Positions 12,682-24,770 of a stretch of DNA of 64,000 nt are shown here, one piece after another. The number at the start of each line of letters is the position of its first letter. Position 1 is the first letter of the stretch. Source of the stretch: Chaetoderma sp. LZ-2023a (taxonomy: Eukaryota > Mollusca > Caudofoveata > Chaetodermatida > Chaetodermatidae). The position numbers and the translations under genes are program-made. The notes under the pieces are model-generated. The model saw only the letters and a list, made by a program, of their open reading frames with translations, ran no database searches and was not told the DNA's origin. Location of the stretch: the NCBI GenBank assembly GCA_034401795.1, contig CM067372.1:34908351-34972350 (forward strand), in the 5' to 3' direction.

Positions 12682-15600
12682 TCAGGGCAGTACAGTCAAA
12701 ATGAGTTTTAGTAGCAGGTTGTCGTCTCCACAGAGGTGTATCCATACCGCAGGACCCAGTGCGTCTATATGCAGTGCCTTCAGTTCTGACAGATAATGCC
12801 GTCTATGTGAATGTAAGGCTTCGCAATGCATCAGAAAATGTGAGTAGTCCTCTTCTGCTGATTGACAAAGGCGACATATGGAGGTGACAGCGTTCCGACT
12901 GAACTTGCTCAGTGTGGACTGAACCAGGTATGTTCCAGTGATAAGACGTGCTTTGATCACGCTTCTTTTAACATCCTTTGTATTATCCTCGACCGATTGT
13001 ACTGATGGGTGGAACTTTCCAATTGACAGAATGCTAACATTAAGATTGGCTAATGTGCTTTTCAGGCTACATTTGTCCTGCAGTATCCCATTCCAGTAGT
13101 TGTCAACAGCACGGTATACAGATGATTTCCAGGCAGTCTTGGTTGGTGTGTTCTGAATAAGTTCTACTATTGGTGGTAGGTCATACTCAAGGAGTAGCTT
13201 GTTTATGTATGTGAACCAGCTTCCCACGTTTTCTGTTTTCAGTGCCAGTTGTCGCACAAGGATGTTCACAATAGCCTCATTATGGCTTCTAAGTATGTTT
13301 CCTAATGTTGTTAATTGTCTTAGATGCAGTTCGGCTGTAATTGGTCATCCACCAAGTAGTAAATATACGCCACACTTGGCAGTGCGCGTTGGAAGCGCTT
13401 GGATTTTTCTCAGGATATCAACAAAGAAATTCTCTAGCAGGTCGAGTTGTTTTTTCTGCAGAACAAACACCTCCAGACCGTACATTAAGCGTGGGATAAC
13501 GTATATTGACAATATGCGGTAGCATGTCTTGGGCGATATTCCGTTTGTGCCATGAAGGCCCGTACCAGTGAGGCTATACAGTGTTCTTCTTGCGCATGAT
13601 ATGCGGTCCTGAACGTTAACAGTCTGTTCTTGTGAGAAGGTACAGATTAATCCGAGGTGTGTAGCTGTTGGTGATACTGGTACATCTATGTGACCGAGGT
13701 GCCATTGCATTGTTGAGAGATGTGTTGCAGGTCTATTTGTTTTAACTTTGAGGATAATTGTCGATTTCTCTGGGTGAATGCTATATCGTTCTCGAACTGA
13801 GTATTGATAGGCTATGTCGAGCATACATTGTAGTTCTTCACTTGAGGTGCTAATAAGGGTTACATCGTCTGCGACTGTTGGGCATCCCGTGTATTGGGTA
13901 CCTATGAACACCCCAAGCTGTGCTGACTCGAGTTGGTTCAGTAAGCCATTAATATATACTTTGTATAATCCAGTGGAGAGGATTCCTCCTTGACGAACTC
14001 CTTGCTGAATTGGGAATGGCCGACTTAGGCACCTTTTCCATTTTACTGTCGCTGTTGATCCGGAATACAGGTTATCAATAGTAGCAGATGAAGATTGATA
14101 CCCTGTTCGTACAGCTTGCACTTTAGTGATGAATGAACTATGACGTCAAATGCTTTTTGGCTGTCGAGTAATGCCATACATTGAGAACTGCCTTGATCCT
14201 TGTATTCGCGCAAAGTCTCTGAGAGTACCAGTCCGGCCATAATGGGGGATAATCCTTTAGTGAAGCCAAATTTTAAGCTTGATTGGGATATTGGTAGCTG
14301 AGATGTGATCTTTCCTAAGATGACATGTTCAAAGATCGTCCCGATTATTGAAGTTACTGTTACACCTCAGTAATTGTTTGGATCGAATTGGTCCTTTCCA
14401 CGTTTATGGACAGATGTTATTATTCCACTTTTGAATATGGCAGGGATCTGTTTCATGGCTATTATAGTGTTGAACAGTTGCGTTAGGTGAGGAACAATTA
14501 TGTTACCGGCATTGCGAAAATGTTCTGCAGAGAGAGTAAACTCATCTGGAGATTTTCTGGCATGAAGTTGCGCAATTGCAGCGGAGATCTCACTAGTTTT
14601 GACGATAGGGCATGCCTGATAATTCTGGCTGTAGCTTTGCTGAAGAAGCTTCAGATCTTGACATGTTTGCTCTTGATAGTCTTGGTTGAATTTTTCATTC
14701 TGAGAAGGTACTGCAAGGTCCTCGTAAAAAGCTGCAAAGCTGTGGCACTGTTCCTGTACATTTGTTGTACGTACCCCATCAATGGTGAGGGAGTCTACTT
14801 CATTGCGCGTCGCTCGGACTCTGTTGATGAGTTTATTAAAATTTGGCAAATCCTGTTCAGCCATAATCCTGTCATAGAATGATTTTCGTTCAACCGCGAC
14901 TTCAGTCCTCTGTTGAGAATGTAGTTGTTTGCTTAGAAGTCTGCGTTCCATATGGAGTGGGTGATCCGATCCTGGCCTTCCTTCGCCTAACCAGTATTTA
15001 TGGAGTTCCTTCCCATGATGCATGAGTAGTATCATCACTGCAGGCGATGCTTTCCACTTGGGGCCATTTATTTTGATCTGCTTTGTTGGAACTATTCTTC
15101 TTGTAGTATGTGTTAGAGCATTCTGGATGCCACTGATGATATCATTCGGGGTAGAGTATTGAGATTTGTTGTTTAATTTGTCCAGTTCCTCTGCCAGTGT
15201 GATCTGATATTCACGCTTGACTATTCCAATTTGTGAATAGATGTCGATTTTATCTTAATGCTGGGGAGCCTAGTAACGCTTACTGGAATATCGCTCGATA
15301 CTGGAACATGTGTATAAGTATTATTGGGATGCATACTGCTAATAAGTACTTTTGATAGGTTTTCGGCTCGTGTGCTAAAGAAATAATCGATCTGCGAGCA
15401 GTTCTTCCCATGAATATAGGTTGGTTTGTCTGCAAGGTTACTGACCATGGCAAGTCTGTGTTCGCTAAGGAATTGCTGTAGCAGGGCATCAGACTTATTC
15501 CTTCTAGACAATATGGTACCATTAATGTCACCGCACCAGATAATGTGGTGAGAGCTATTGTAATCCTCTATCGGTGTGTGGATGATATCCAATGATTCTG

Positions 15601-16034
15601 AATACTTGCTCGCTGAGTCTATGTAACCTGATGTGAGCATGTATGAGCTGATCAAAAGATATGGTTTAGGTTCTGAGACAATTTGGACAGCAATGATGCG
15701 CTCATTTCCTTCTTTCAGAGCTTTGATGTGGTCGTGTATTTCTCTGCGCCACATGATCGTAACCCCACCATAACGTACGCCTTTCAAATCTACAGGTAGG
15801 TGTGTCAGAGTCAACTGATACAATATAGTACTGGAAGTCAGGGAAATATTTCTGAGTATCATCCTTCTCAAAGTCCCACAGCCAGTGCTCCTGTAGACAG
15901 AGGATATCAGCGGGCTGTGCAATTTCCTGTGCATATGGTGCATTTCCCTCAATGCCTTCTACATTGAAGGTTACCAATCTTAGGAGTCTCTTGATTGTAG
16001 TATGCTGGCCTTGTCCAGAGATAGTGGTTGACAA
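12682..16034 (-). pseudogene. LINE ORF2: endonuclease, reverse transcriptase, C-terminal finger
   Basis: This is ORF2 of an almost complete non-LTR retrotransposon. The endonuclease starts with LVTFNVEGIEGN and ADILCLQEHWL (16000-15890) and continues with GVRYGGVTIMW, WCGDINGTI and NCSQIDYFFS. A linker (15040-14600) leads to the RT: DPNNY, SQCMALLDSQKAFDV, QQGVRQGGILSTGLYKVYING and the active site PTVADDVTLIS near 13870. The C-terminus has CRLCQSAEEDYSHFLMHC (12900-12830). Defects: frameshifts near 15850 and 14100, TGA codons at places where relatives usually have Arg (after DPNNY near 14364, and near 13345), and the endonuclease catalytic Ser-Asp-His reading S-D-I (about 15290). The catalytic RT aspartates remain. 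It overlaps ORF1 by about 55 bases. Confidence 0.88.
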
Positions 16035-19000
16035 ATTATTTGTGGTTGAGTTTCTGGTGGTCTGGTGCAGCGGCCTTCCGCTGCTAAAAAAGACTGTGCT
16101 ATAGTGTGGTTCTCCTCATTTGTTATGTTTGTTGTTGTAACCTTAGGTCGCCACGACGGGGAAGACTCTTTGAGTAGCGGTTGAGAAGACGTCTGTTGAG
16201 ATACGGCTGGATTTTTAGACATGGCTGGATTTTTAGACACGTTTGACGATGGTCGAGGAATTATTTTTGTGTGTTGAGGCAAAGATGCGGTAGTGTGGTT
16301 CTCCTCATTTGTTACATTTGTTGTTGTAACCATAGGTCGCCATGACGAGGAAGACTCTTTGAGTAGTGGCTGAGAACACGTCTGTTGAGGTACGGCTGGA
16401 TTTTTTGACACGGCTGGATTTTTTGACACATTTGACGGTGGTCGCAAAATTATTTTTGTGTTTTGAGGCAAAAGTCTATCCAGAGATGGTGGCTGGAAGC
16501 GCGGTGGTTGAGTCGCAGGGTCTGCCCTCCGTTGCCGCCCAATTTGCTGTGGTTGATTTGCCTGGCGGCGGGTTTCTATTGGTGGTCGGTGTGTTGCCAA
16601 CTGATGGTCAGGTATAGCTTGCTGAACTTGATACTTGCTAGGTATCCCACTTATAGGCTGCGATGGATAATCTAAGGGTCTTTGTGACAGCTGCTGGTAC
16701 TCAGGAGGCAGTGGTGGTCTCGACACCAGAGAAGGTGGAATAATACACTGGTTCCGCAAGTGGTTAGTGTAAAGTTGATCAAATCCAGGCGGCAGGTGGA
16801 GATGTAAGGAGCTATGAGGTGGCAATTGTTGATATACCTGAGGCATTGGTGGCCTTTCTGACTGAGGTGGACGAACAAAGCCTGAGTTCTGAGATTGGTT
16901 GGTGGGCAGTTGATTAAATCCAGGAGGTCGAGGGTCTGGGTAACTATGCATGACCCCTGGGTAATGGAGGTGGTGAGTAAATGAGCCAGATGAAGAGGAT
17001 GAGTAGGCAGCACTGTCCGTTGTGCTGGTGGCTGATATGGGTATTGGAGGAAATGTGGTCCGTAAGGTGATGGATAATGCTGATATTGAAGGGGTTGTTG
17101 ACCGTTGGCTAGGTTGGGTTGATTATTTAGTTCATTTAACTTTCTCTCCAGGTGACTTAACTTAGACAGTATGGTTGACTCATGGGAAGCCGTGCTTAGC
17201 TCTTGACGTTCATCATAATGTCGATGCGTTGCTCGAGGAGTTTTATATGGCTATGGACCATACCTGGCTCCATTGTATGACCTGTGCTGGTATTGATGGA
17301 GTTTCTAGCACCCGTTGATAGCTGCAGTAATGAAATTGTTCTTTCCTGATCATTGATTTTCTGCTCTAATGTAGAGATGAATAATTTAAGCTGAGCTAGC
17401 TGTGCCTCACCATTTGTGGATGCATTTGTGCTCTTAGTGGTGCGGCTGGTAAAGTTATTTTGACGTGGTTTTGTTGGCGGAGGATCCAGGCTTCTTGGAA
17501 TCGTTTCTGGCGAGGTACTATCAACAGATATTACTTCAGGTGATGCTTTGTTGCCAGGTTCCATTTCTGATAACTCGCTACTGATGGATCTTGGAAGAAC
17601 GTTATTGTCAGCTTGCATTTCGGATGAGCACGTTCCTGCCGTTTTACTTTCTCCTACTGGGTGATTTAGATTTTTGTTTTGAGCTACGTTTGCAGAGATT
17701 AGACGTGCAGAGGATGCAGTGTTTATAGATCTTGCTTTCGGCGATGATGTGTTCTTAGATCCTGGTTTAAGTGTAGGTATTTTAATGGCATTGGCAGGTA
17801 CTGTTATTTCGCGAGATGCTATGCTGCTTGATCCTGAGGATGATGACACTGGTATAACTGTATTATATAGCAGGTTGTCAGTACACAGGCTACAGTTATA
17901 TGGAACATCTTCTGTTATCTGGTTGACTTTTTGTTGATCAAGACCAGCGCATGAATAATGCAACCACAAAGAGCAGCTGTTGCATTGTATTGTGTTGAGC
18001 TCTGATGGCTTGGTACAGACTGGACATGTGTACCAGATGGGATCGATAGATTGGTTGTGGAGAGATTCAGCAACTGTGCTGCTAGGCCCTGTGCTAGATT
18101 GTAAAGCAGATCCTGATACTTGCTGATTCTGCGCCAAGTTTGCTGGACTTGTTGGTGGAGGGTGGCCTACATCATTTTGTGGAATTCTCTGCGTTGGGAT
18201 ACTGTTATCTGTCAGGTGATCTGGGCAGTGATATGACTTGGTGCTATTCTCAATATTTCCCAATTCTTCTTGTGACATTCTGGCGCATCTATAATGTATC
18301 CAGTGGGATCCAGGATCGCAGTATGCTAATCGGGTGACACAATTCTTTTTACACTTACTACAGCGGATATCTGCTGAATCATTTGTACACCCTCCTTGAG
18401 GGATTTGTCATTTTGAGCTGTGATCAGTTCAGTCCAGAGTCGACTGAAATAGTAATTTACGCTTTAGATTCCATTCATCCAAGTTTACTTTAGCACCATT
18501 GAAGGTTGCTGTACTGACTAGGTGAAGTATTTTTTCTAGATCTATGTTGAAGAAATGACGGACGGCGGTAGTTGCTCCATTTTTCAGTAATTTGCAATTA
18601 GTGTGATAGAGGTTTATGACATATTTGGGTACGCCTGCATGGCTGTCACCAAAGAATACCTGATAAGTGACCTGAGTTTCTGTACCTCTCTTATCATTAG
18701 TTGCTTGTGTAGTGACTGATCTTTGCCATATCTCCCGGGTAGGTGGAGTAGAAATGACATGTTGCCTTTCTAATGAGGGTATACATGGCCGCATCCGCTT
18801 CGACAACTATACCTCCCCCGGTGGGTGTGACTTTTAAATTTAGTGAGCGATTAGTGGCCGAGATCTGCTTATGTATCGCTTTCGCAATATTGAGTGTGAA
18901 ATTGTAATGATATTTGGTTTGTGCGTATTACTTGAGGATAGTGGTGGATTCGTGTTTGCATCAGGTTGGGTAAGATCTGCATTGACTTTCCTATGGCTTC

Positions 19001-19061
19001 CATATGTTTGGCTTTGCTGTTGGGCCTGCATTATTGCATTTTTCTGAGTATGGTTCGCCAT
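15980..19061 (-). pseudogene. LINE ORF1 with two PHD-type zinc fingers and proline-rich tail
   Basis: Upstream partner of the ORF2 above, broken into several frames. A possible start is ATGGCGAACCAT at 19061. Next comes a domain with VTYQVFF ... KYVINLYHTNCKLLKNG (18700-18560). Then a first finger (RCSKCKKNC ... CDPGSHWIHYRC ... YHCPDH, about 18370-18225) and a second (YTCPVC ... CNSCSLWLHYSC ... YNCSLC, about 18035-17895). Serine-rich sequence, a short coiled-coil-like stretch (TLEQKINDQERTISLLQL, about 17340) and a proline-rich tail (16951-15980) follow. PHD fingers in ORF1 are known for CR1-like LINEs. In the retrotransposition complex ORF1 proteins bind nucleic acid. Stops or frameshifts near 18429, 17196 and 16951 show the copy is inactive. 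Confidence 0.8.
16107..16478 (-). repeat. 186-bp tandem duplication in LINE ORF1
   Basis: GTGTGGTTCTCCTCATTTGT occurs at 16107 and 16293, and the following 186 bp match with scattered changes. 186 is 62 codons, so the proline-rich tail simply contains the segment twice (KNPAVSKNPAV and KNPAMSKNPAV). Within each copy SKNPA is itself doubled. Confidence 0.9.
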
Positions 19062-19129
19062 CTTGTGCGAATATCAGGTTCACGAGGTGAATACTGTGAG
19101 CAGTTGACTATATAATAAATTATTGTTGA

Positions 19130-19350
19130 TGTTCGGCAAATCAATTCAGATTTTTGTGACTGCTCTGTCAGCTGTAATTTAAAGATTCAGTTCAGCATTA
19201 ATTTAAAAGTTCAGTTCATCATTAGTTTAAAAGATTTTTGTGACTGCTCTGTCTGTTTTAATTTAAAAGTTCAGTTCATCATTAGTTTAAAAGTTCAATT
19301 CAGCATTAATTAAAAGATTTAAAAGTTCAGTTCAGCATTAATTTAAAATT
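19130..19350. repeat. Short tandem repeats upstream of LINE ORF1 (5' UTR)
   Basis: TTAAAAGTTCAGTTCA plus GCATTAAT or TCATTAGT recurs about six times, and TTTTTGTGACTGCTCTGTC twice. The array lies between ORF1 and a GC-rich motif with GATGGCGCCGCC near 19380. Repeated 5' UTR subunits acting as an internal promoter are common in LINEs; that role here is inference. Confidence 0.7.
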
Positions 19351-19858
19351 TTTAAATTGTTGTTAAAAATAAAAACAAGATGGCGCCGCCCGGACGGCGT
19401 TACTGCACAGGCAGTGCGAACGAAAACTAGTCTCTTAGTTTGGACTGCAAGTGGGTGGCCGGTCTATGTTTCATTAAACACGATTCAAATATGATTAAAG
19501 TGTTAGAACACACGAGAGACACACGAGAGACACTACATTAAAACTTTAAACCTAAAACTTCAAATTAAAATCATTAAAACAACGAAGAGAAACAAGACAC
19601 ATCCATACGTCCATACATTAAAAATGTTCCACGTTCCTGACTTCCCGGCATCCGATATTCGTCCGTGAATTCAAGGTTAATGGCTTGTTGCTCCCAAAAT
19701 TTATCTAGGGCCACTTCAAAGGCGAAGACAGATTTACAATTTAGTCTTCTTCTTCTTTTCGATCGCTGGTATCACATTTGGATTGCCGTTCTCAAGATGA
19801 AATCTGTGGTTTTCTGCAGTTCTTCCACAGGCCCATACAGCTTTTCAAGAAAAGAGGT
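19351..19858. other. Probable 5' end of LINE and flank
   Basis: Contains CAAGATGGCGCCGCCCGGACG (19378-19398), resembling the GC-rich start of a non-LTR element, then AT-rich sequence with CACGAGAGACA twice at 19513-19532. The part from 19660 may be coding sequence of the next minus-strand LINE end, but no motif is clear. Confidence 0.35.
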
Positions 19859-19998
19859 TCATCATCATCATCATCATCAATTTACAAGGCATAAGCCATA
19901 AGGTTGACGAAGGCCAGATCTCTTGTCTCAGCAGCTGATACGTACTGCAACATTGAAGTATGTGCTCTGTGGTCTGTCCTTGTGGGGAAGCAGTCGAT
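19859..19998 (-). mobile_element. LINE 3' end with (ATG)n tail, truncated copy 1
   Basis: On the minus strand a short coding piece QTTEHILQCCSTYQLLRQEIWPS (19980-19910) matches the usual C-terminal region of LINE ORF2. It is followed by GGCTTATGCCTTGTAAATTG and an (ATG)n tail at 19880-19859. The 3' UTR between them has been lost. Confidence 0.65.
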
Positions 19999-20100
19999 GT
20001 CATCATCATCATCATCATCATCATCAATTTACAAGGCATAAGCCATTGCCTTGTTATTGCCTCAGTGCTAAACTGGTAGGGCAGGCAACCCTGGTCTGGA
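19999..20100 (-). mobile_element. LINE 3' end with (ATG)n tail, copy 2
   Basis: Minus-strand order: GGTTGCCTGCCC, GCAATAACAAGGCAATGGCTT, GCCTTGTAAATTG and then (ATG)n (20026-19999). It matches the plus-strand terminus at 12045-12104, including the GAGGCAATAACAAG box. The coding part upstream is not recognisable. Confidence 0.7.
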
Positions 20101-20469
20101 TACAACACGTGTAGCTATCTTCATGTGTGCATGTTCATGTAGATGCACAGGCTGTTTCAAGATTAGTCCACTGTGATGTAATAATTGTATTATGACTTTG
20201 GGAATTGACGGCTCACATATGTTGCATAAGCATATGTGTAACAGCAACGACCAAAGCCACACCACAATTAATTGTGTTCAGTCGAATTCAAATATTCTTT
20301 CTTTGAAAAAGATGTCTAGTTTGCCCATGATGTCGTACGGTGGAACCGCCTGTACATGTGTTGGTTTAGTCTGTTGTGTCCAGTTCTGAGACGAAAAATG
20401 GTCACTTGCTTGCAATATTGTAAGAACCTTTAGAAAATTTTTGTATTAAAAATAACAGTGAAAATTTCA

Positions 20470-20655
20470 GCACCAGCTTTAAGCATTTCGTTGACAATGC
20501 CATCCAAGCCCACAGCCGTATTGGGCTTAAGGTTGTAGAGCTCCTTTTTTGTCTCCTCAACATCGATTCGGTAGTCAAGTTCGTTGAAATATGGCTCCAA
20601 CTCCAAGTCAGCTACCTTAGCCTTAATGCTGTTATCAAAAATAGTATTTTCAGCC
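20470..20655 (-). pseudogene. LINE RT scrap
   Basis: Minus strand reads ELDYRIDVEETKKELYNLKPN then AVGLDGIVNEMLKAGAE, the conserved entry into a LINE reverse transcriptase (usual form: K-x-P-G-x-D-G-I). Nothing else of the RT is attached. Confidence 0.7.
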
Positions 20656-21057
20656 TAATAGCTGTTTATAATAGTTGAACCAAGTGATATATATGCGGGA
20701 GTCGTCTGCTTCCCGCGTACGCCAGGGCTAGCTCCGAATTCGCAACAGTTGCTTTCCTAATGAAAAGCAAACCTCTAATCTCGTTTGAACCCTATTTGTT
20801 TCACGGTTACACCACGTTTCATTAGTTTTGTAGACTTATTGTCTTTTGGGTGAACTTGCACAAGTATGACTGGTGTAGTTATTATTTATTTTGAGATTAA
20901 GATGCGAATGTATTTGTCCATTGAATATATTGAATTAACTTTAATGATTTGTAATGTCTGAGAATATCATGGTGTCTTCTGTTTCCGTGAACATAGTGCA
21001 TTTTTGTATTTAATTCAATTGTCAGTTTTCGGCATAGACCGCCTTTAGCTGCCCTGA

Positions 21058-21309
21058 CTGACAATATCGTCTTTCTATCCCCCAACGAAAACTGGTAACT
21101 TCAGTTTTTCAACTTTATTTGGCTTTGCAGCTTTTTCCGTTTAACGGAAAAATCTGCAAAACTAAATATCTGCTTATTGCCATCGTTGTTCACGGTTGTA
21201 GCGAATAGAAACATTGTATTTATGTATTTCAAGCCATAATTCAAGTGAAAACCAGAAAGCGGAAGTCCAATGAAATCCTATGTAGGGGGATAGAAAGACG
21301 ATATTGCCA
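21058..21309. mobile_element. ~250-bp MITE, copy 1
   Basis: Terminal inverted repeats of about 27 bp: CAATATCGTCTTTCTATCCC at the left (21061-21080) and its complement at the right (21284-21306), with two or three mismatches. The interior has AAAACTGGTAAC and a TCCGTTTAACGGAAAA hairpin. No ORF. A related copy lies at 25464. No target duplication could be settled by eye. Confidence 0.7.
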
Positions 21310-21810
21310 AACTTAACAGGCTATAGCTACCATCGACTCAAAATTTAGTATATGTACGTTTAATACTAACAAATAAATAAATAAATAATATTCATTCTAT
21401 CGAGTCTGACTAACCTAGCATATAACCATTCATTAGTAAAATGTTTGTCATTACAAAAACTAAGTGCTGCGAAAAAATGTAATTTTTATATTGATATTCT
21501 TACAACTTTTTATGAAGCCTTTTTGAGAAAACTTGACTTGAGCGCAGGGCGTCATCCAGGCCATTCACGCGCCCTCGTTGCCAGGCAATGACATATCGCT
21601 CTACCGAATTTACCAAATTGGTTCAGTTTCACATTCAGCGCACCGTGGGTGCCTTGAACACAGAAATAGCAGGCATGTCAAAATTTGAAATTTGCGTAAC
21701 CCAAAATAGGGTTACGCAACTTTTTTGCGTAACCCATTTGATTTGCGTAACCCATTTTAAATCCCCATTAGCTCCTATCTCCAAATATATTGATCTTAGG
21801 AAATCTAAAT

Positions 21811-22028
21811 CAGCCAAAAATAGCTTCTGCAGTGGTCTTGATAAATGCCCATTTGCAGACTAAGAGAAGACTATTTTTTTTAATTTATCACTGGAATGTC
21901 TGGATCGATAACAGAGCCAGTCATTCCAGTGATAAATTTTCAAAAATATTCTTTTGGTCTGCAAAAGCACATTTTCTATGAGAAAGTTGAAATTTTCTTG
22001 AATAAATTTAAGCGTTAAAGGGTTAAAT
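21811..22028. mobile_element. Foldback MITE, copy A
   Basis: Runs from GCCAAAAATAGCTTCTGCAG through a long imperfect hairpin centred on CTGGATCGATAACAGAGCCAG, with arms TTTATCACTGGAATG and CATTCCAGTGATAAA, to GTTAAAGGGTTAAATG. Five other copies in this window share arms and ends (23.5, 32.4, 58.5, 58.7, 60.6 kb). Confidence 0.8.
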
Positions 22029-22054
22029 GCGTTTTTAAGATTTAGACAGAGTAG

Positions 22055-23120
22055 TAGGGCTGCGCGGTTTGGCTTACAGCCATATCGGTTTCGATATGAC
22101 TTTTCATATCGGTTTTAACCGAATATCGGTTTTATGGACATGAAACAAAAAATTTAAATGATAAAAATTAGCACGAAAACAGAACGTATTTTCACGCCCT
22201 AATACATTCGTAACGTTTTACGCCTTTAAAGCTTAATATACCTTATAATATCCATCATCGCGGGAGTGAAATTAGTAATTAGACCGCCTAAATATTACGC
22301 AAAGTTAAATAAACATCGTTTATTTTGTCAAAATTAATCATAAATCAGCAAAACAGGTTGCGAAAAGACGTAAATCACGCGATTGTAATTAATTATGATG
22401 TAATTATCTCCCTTTCTTCTTTCATTTCCAATTCGGCCCGAGGACGAAATCATGCCTTGAAGAAAATATTAACTGTAATATTGCGATCGCGAATTTCATA
22501 AGTTAATATGATATTGTGTATAGAAGATAACGTTTTAAAAACGGTTTGAGTAATAATTTTATTTAAAATTATATCCTAATCAGCAAAATGTATTCAGCAT
22601 TATATTTATTGGCGAGATTTTGATGCATTCGGGCGATTTAGTGTTGGGACGACCTTGCAGTATGTTAATTAGCCGGTGACGTAAATAAAATGGATGCCGT
22701 TGTTTAGAAATGTTTTCCCCGATACAAATTTTAATGACAAATTCCCACATTAGTATTGTGTTTTATATTGCAAATTTATCTGAGACTACCAGAGAAAAGA
22801 CGAGTGGATATTTATTTAATTAATTCGCTGCTTGATTTCTCTCGGCGTACAGCGAGTTACATGAAGTTACACAATATGCGCAATTGGGGCCACGTTCAAT
22901 TATTAGTTGCCCCGAACATAGCTTAATGGAAAGTATGGCCATTATTATTCATTACGCTTTTCATGCTCGTTAGGATCTTTTATTTTTAACAATCCTGATA
23001 CGAAAAACCGAAAATATGTTCATATTCGGTTTTTCGATATTTATTTTTTATAATCGGTTATGAAACCGTCAGTGCAGGATATCGGTTTTAAATATGGTAT
23101 CGGTATATCGCGCAGCCCTA
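22055..23120. mobile_element. Non-autonomous hAT transposon with 8-bp target duplication
   Basis: Starts TAGGGCTGCGCG and ends CGCGCAGCCCTA, perfect 12-bp terminal inverted repeats. CAGAGTAG directly flanks both sides (22047-22054 and 23121-23128), an exact 8-bp target site duplication as made by hAT transposases. Subterminal ATATCGGTTTT and its complement are repeated on both sides. The 1,066-bp interior has no long ORF, so it would need a transposase in trans. Confidence 0.93.
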
Positions 23121-23468
23121 CAGAGTAGTAAGTTAAAATTTAAGTGATCTAGCCAGTTGAAACACACTCTAATGGCCAAAATTGAAAATTTGCGTAACCC
23201 GAAAATGGGTTACGCAAATTCTTTTTGCATAACCCATTTGCTTCGCGTAACCCATTTTTTTCAGGACATCTAAAATAGAAGTGATGAAACACTCCACTTC
23301 TTAAAAGTCTTAATTGTCACTGATTCATGTTTTACTTAGTATTCATTTTGATTGACAATCTGATTCTCTGTTAGCAGATCACAGCTTATTGTAGACAACC
23401 CATCACTTTAACTGTACTATTTCAAATTAAAATCAAGCAATTAATGTATTTTTGTATTTATTTATTTT

Positions 23469-23668
23469 ACCCTGTAATGACTAAATTTGTTCAAACATGT
23501 ATAATGTTTACTTATTGAATGTCCATTTGCAAGCTAGAGAAGACTATTTTTGAAAATTTACCACAGTCATTCCTGTGGTAAATATTCTAAAAGAGTCTTC
23601 TCTTAGCCTGCAAATGGACATTCACCGAGACCACTACAGAGGCCGGTTTTGTCCTGCTTCATCATGAA
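23469..23668. mobile_element. Foldback MITE, copy B
   Basis: Shorter copy in reverse orientation to copy A: GACTAAATTTGTTC, then TGTCCATTTGCAAGCTAGAG, a tight central hairpin ACCACAG/CTGTGGT, and GCCTGCAAATGGACATTC to GGCCGGTTTTG. The spacer of the other copies is lost at the centre. Confidence 0.75.
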
Positions 23669-24770
23669 AGTGTTAAATTCGATCTTACGGACTATTTAAT
23701 AAAAGGTAAACAAAAATCCCTTTCAAAATGGGTAACATTCGGCGTTATACTGTATCAAATAGTGAATCCGACAACAATCGAATGTGCCGAGCTACGTCAT
23801 TCGATACGTACAACGGGTGCACTCTAAACAGCTGTTGTCAATTATTTACCCGCCGAACACGAGTTGTTCACTAGATAATCTGACAGTTGTTCGCTCGACA
23901 AGAAAGCTGTCGCCGGCAATGTATTTTACAAGTTGAGCTACCATAGTTTCCCGGCACTTCAATTTTTGTAAGTCGTGAAATTACGAAATATTGAGTAATA
24001 TCGTTTAATACCGCAGTGTAACCTGAACGCGAGCGATCGTTTCGTTCGCGCAATTTGGACATCCCTATCATTCTAACGTAAAATTCCTAAAGACTAGGCT
24101 AGATTGTAAATTAGAAACTCTCTACACGTTTGAACACCAAAATGTAAGATATTACTAAAACACTACTATGAATTCATGCTAAAATTATGTTTATCTCTGC
24201 CGCTGAACAACACGTGGTGTCTGTTTTAGTACGTTACCATAAATTGTGTCAATGAACAAACGTATTTAGGCCGAAATATTTACTATGAATCAGATTCTAC
24301 TACGCATAAAAATAATGATGATCGGGAACCAATAAGAACACCTGACTGCAACCAGCTGTGTGTGTGTAAATAGCGTGACCGGTTCACTGTTCGCTGCGGG
24401 TGTTCACTCACGAGAACATTCGGCGCTTTCGCAATCCTTAGTCCTTACTATATTATAATGCACATCAGTGAAGACTGATTTTGCATACGCTAAGAACGGT
24501 AGTGAACTTATATGTTATAGAATGGATGGCAGGAATGTGCACTGGGAACTAGCCAACTTAAATACTGTTAGCGGGATAGGGTGCTTCGATTATTTTGTTA
24601 GCAGTGAAGGGGGTAAACGGCAAGTAGCAGTATTTAGCAACAGTCTGTGTATTTCAGATCATAACTCCTTGCCATATTAAATGGGTACAGATCTGAAAAT
24701 GGCATAATTCGACCACTCGTCTTCAATAAATTTAGGCATAATGCCTAGACAATGTTGAGCAATTGTCATA
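23669..24770. other. Unassigned; one unrecognised 70-codon frame
   Basis: Inside the 21.7-25.1 kb complex. A plus frame at 24468-24680 (ELICYRMDGRNVHWELANLN ... CFDYF) has non-repetitive, protein-like composition, but I cannot assign it to a family and it may be chance or a lost exon. A TGACATTA-type or transposase gene is not visible. A run of 15 C lies at 24772-24786. Confidence 0.25.
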
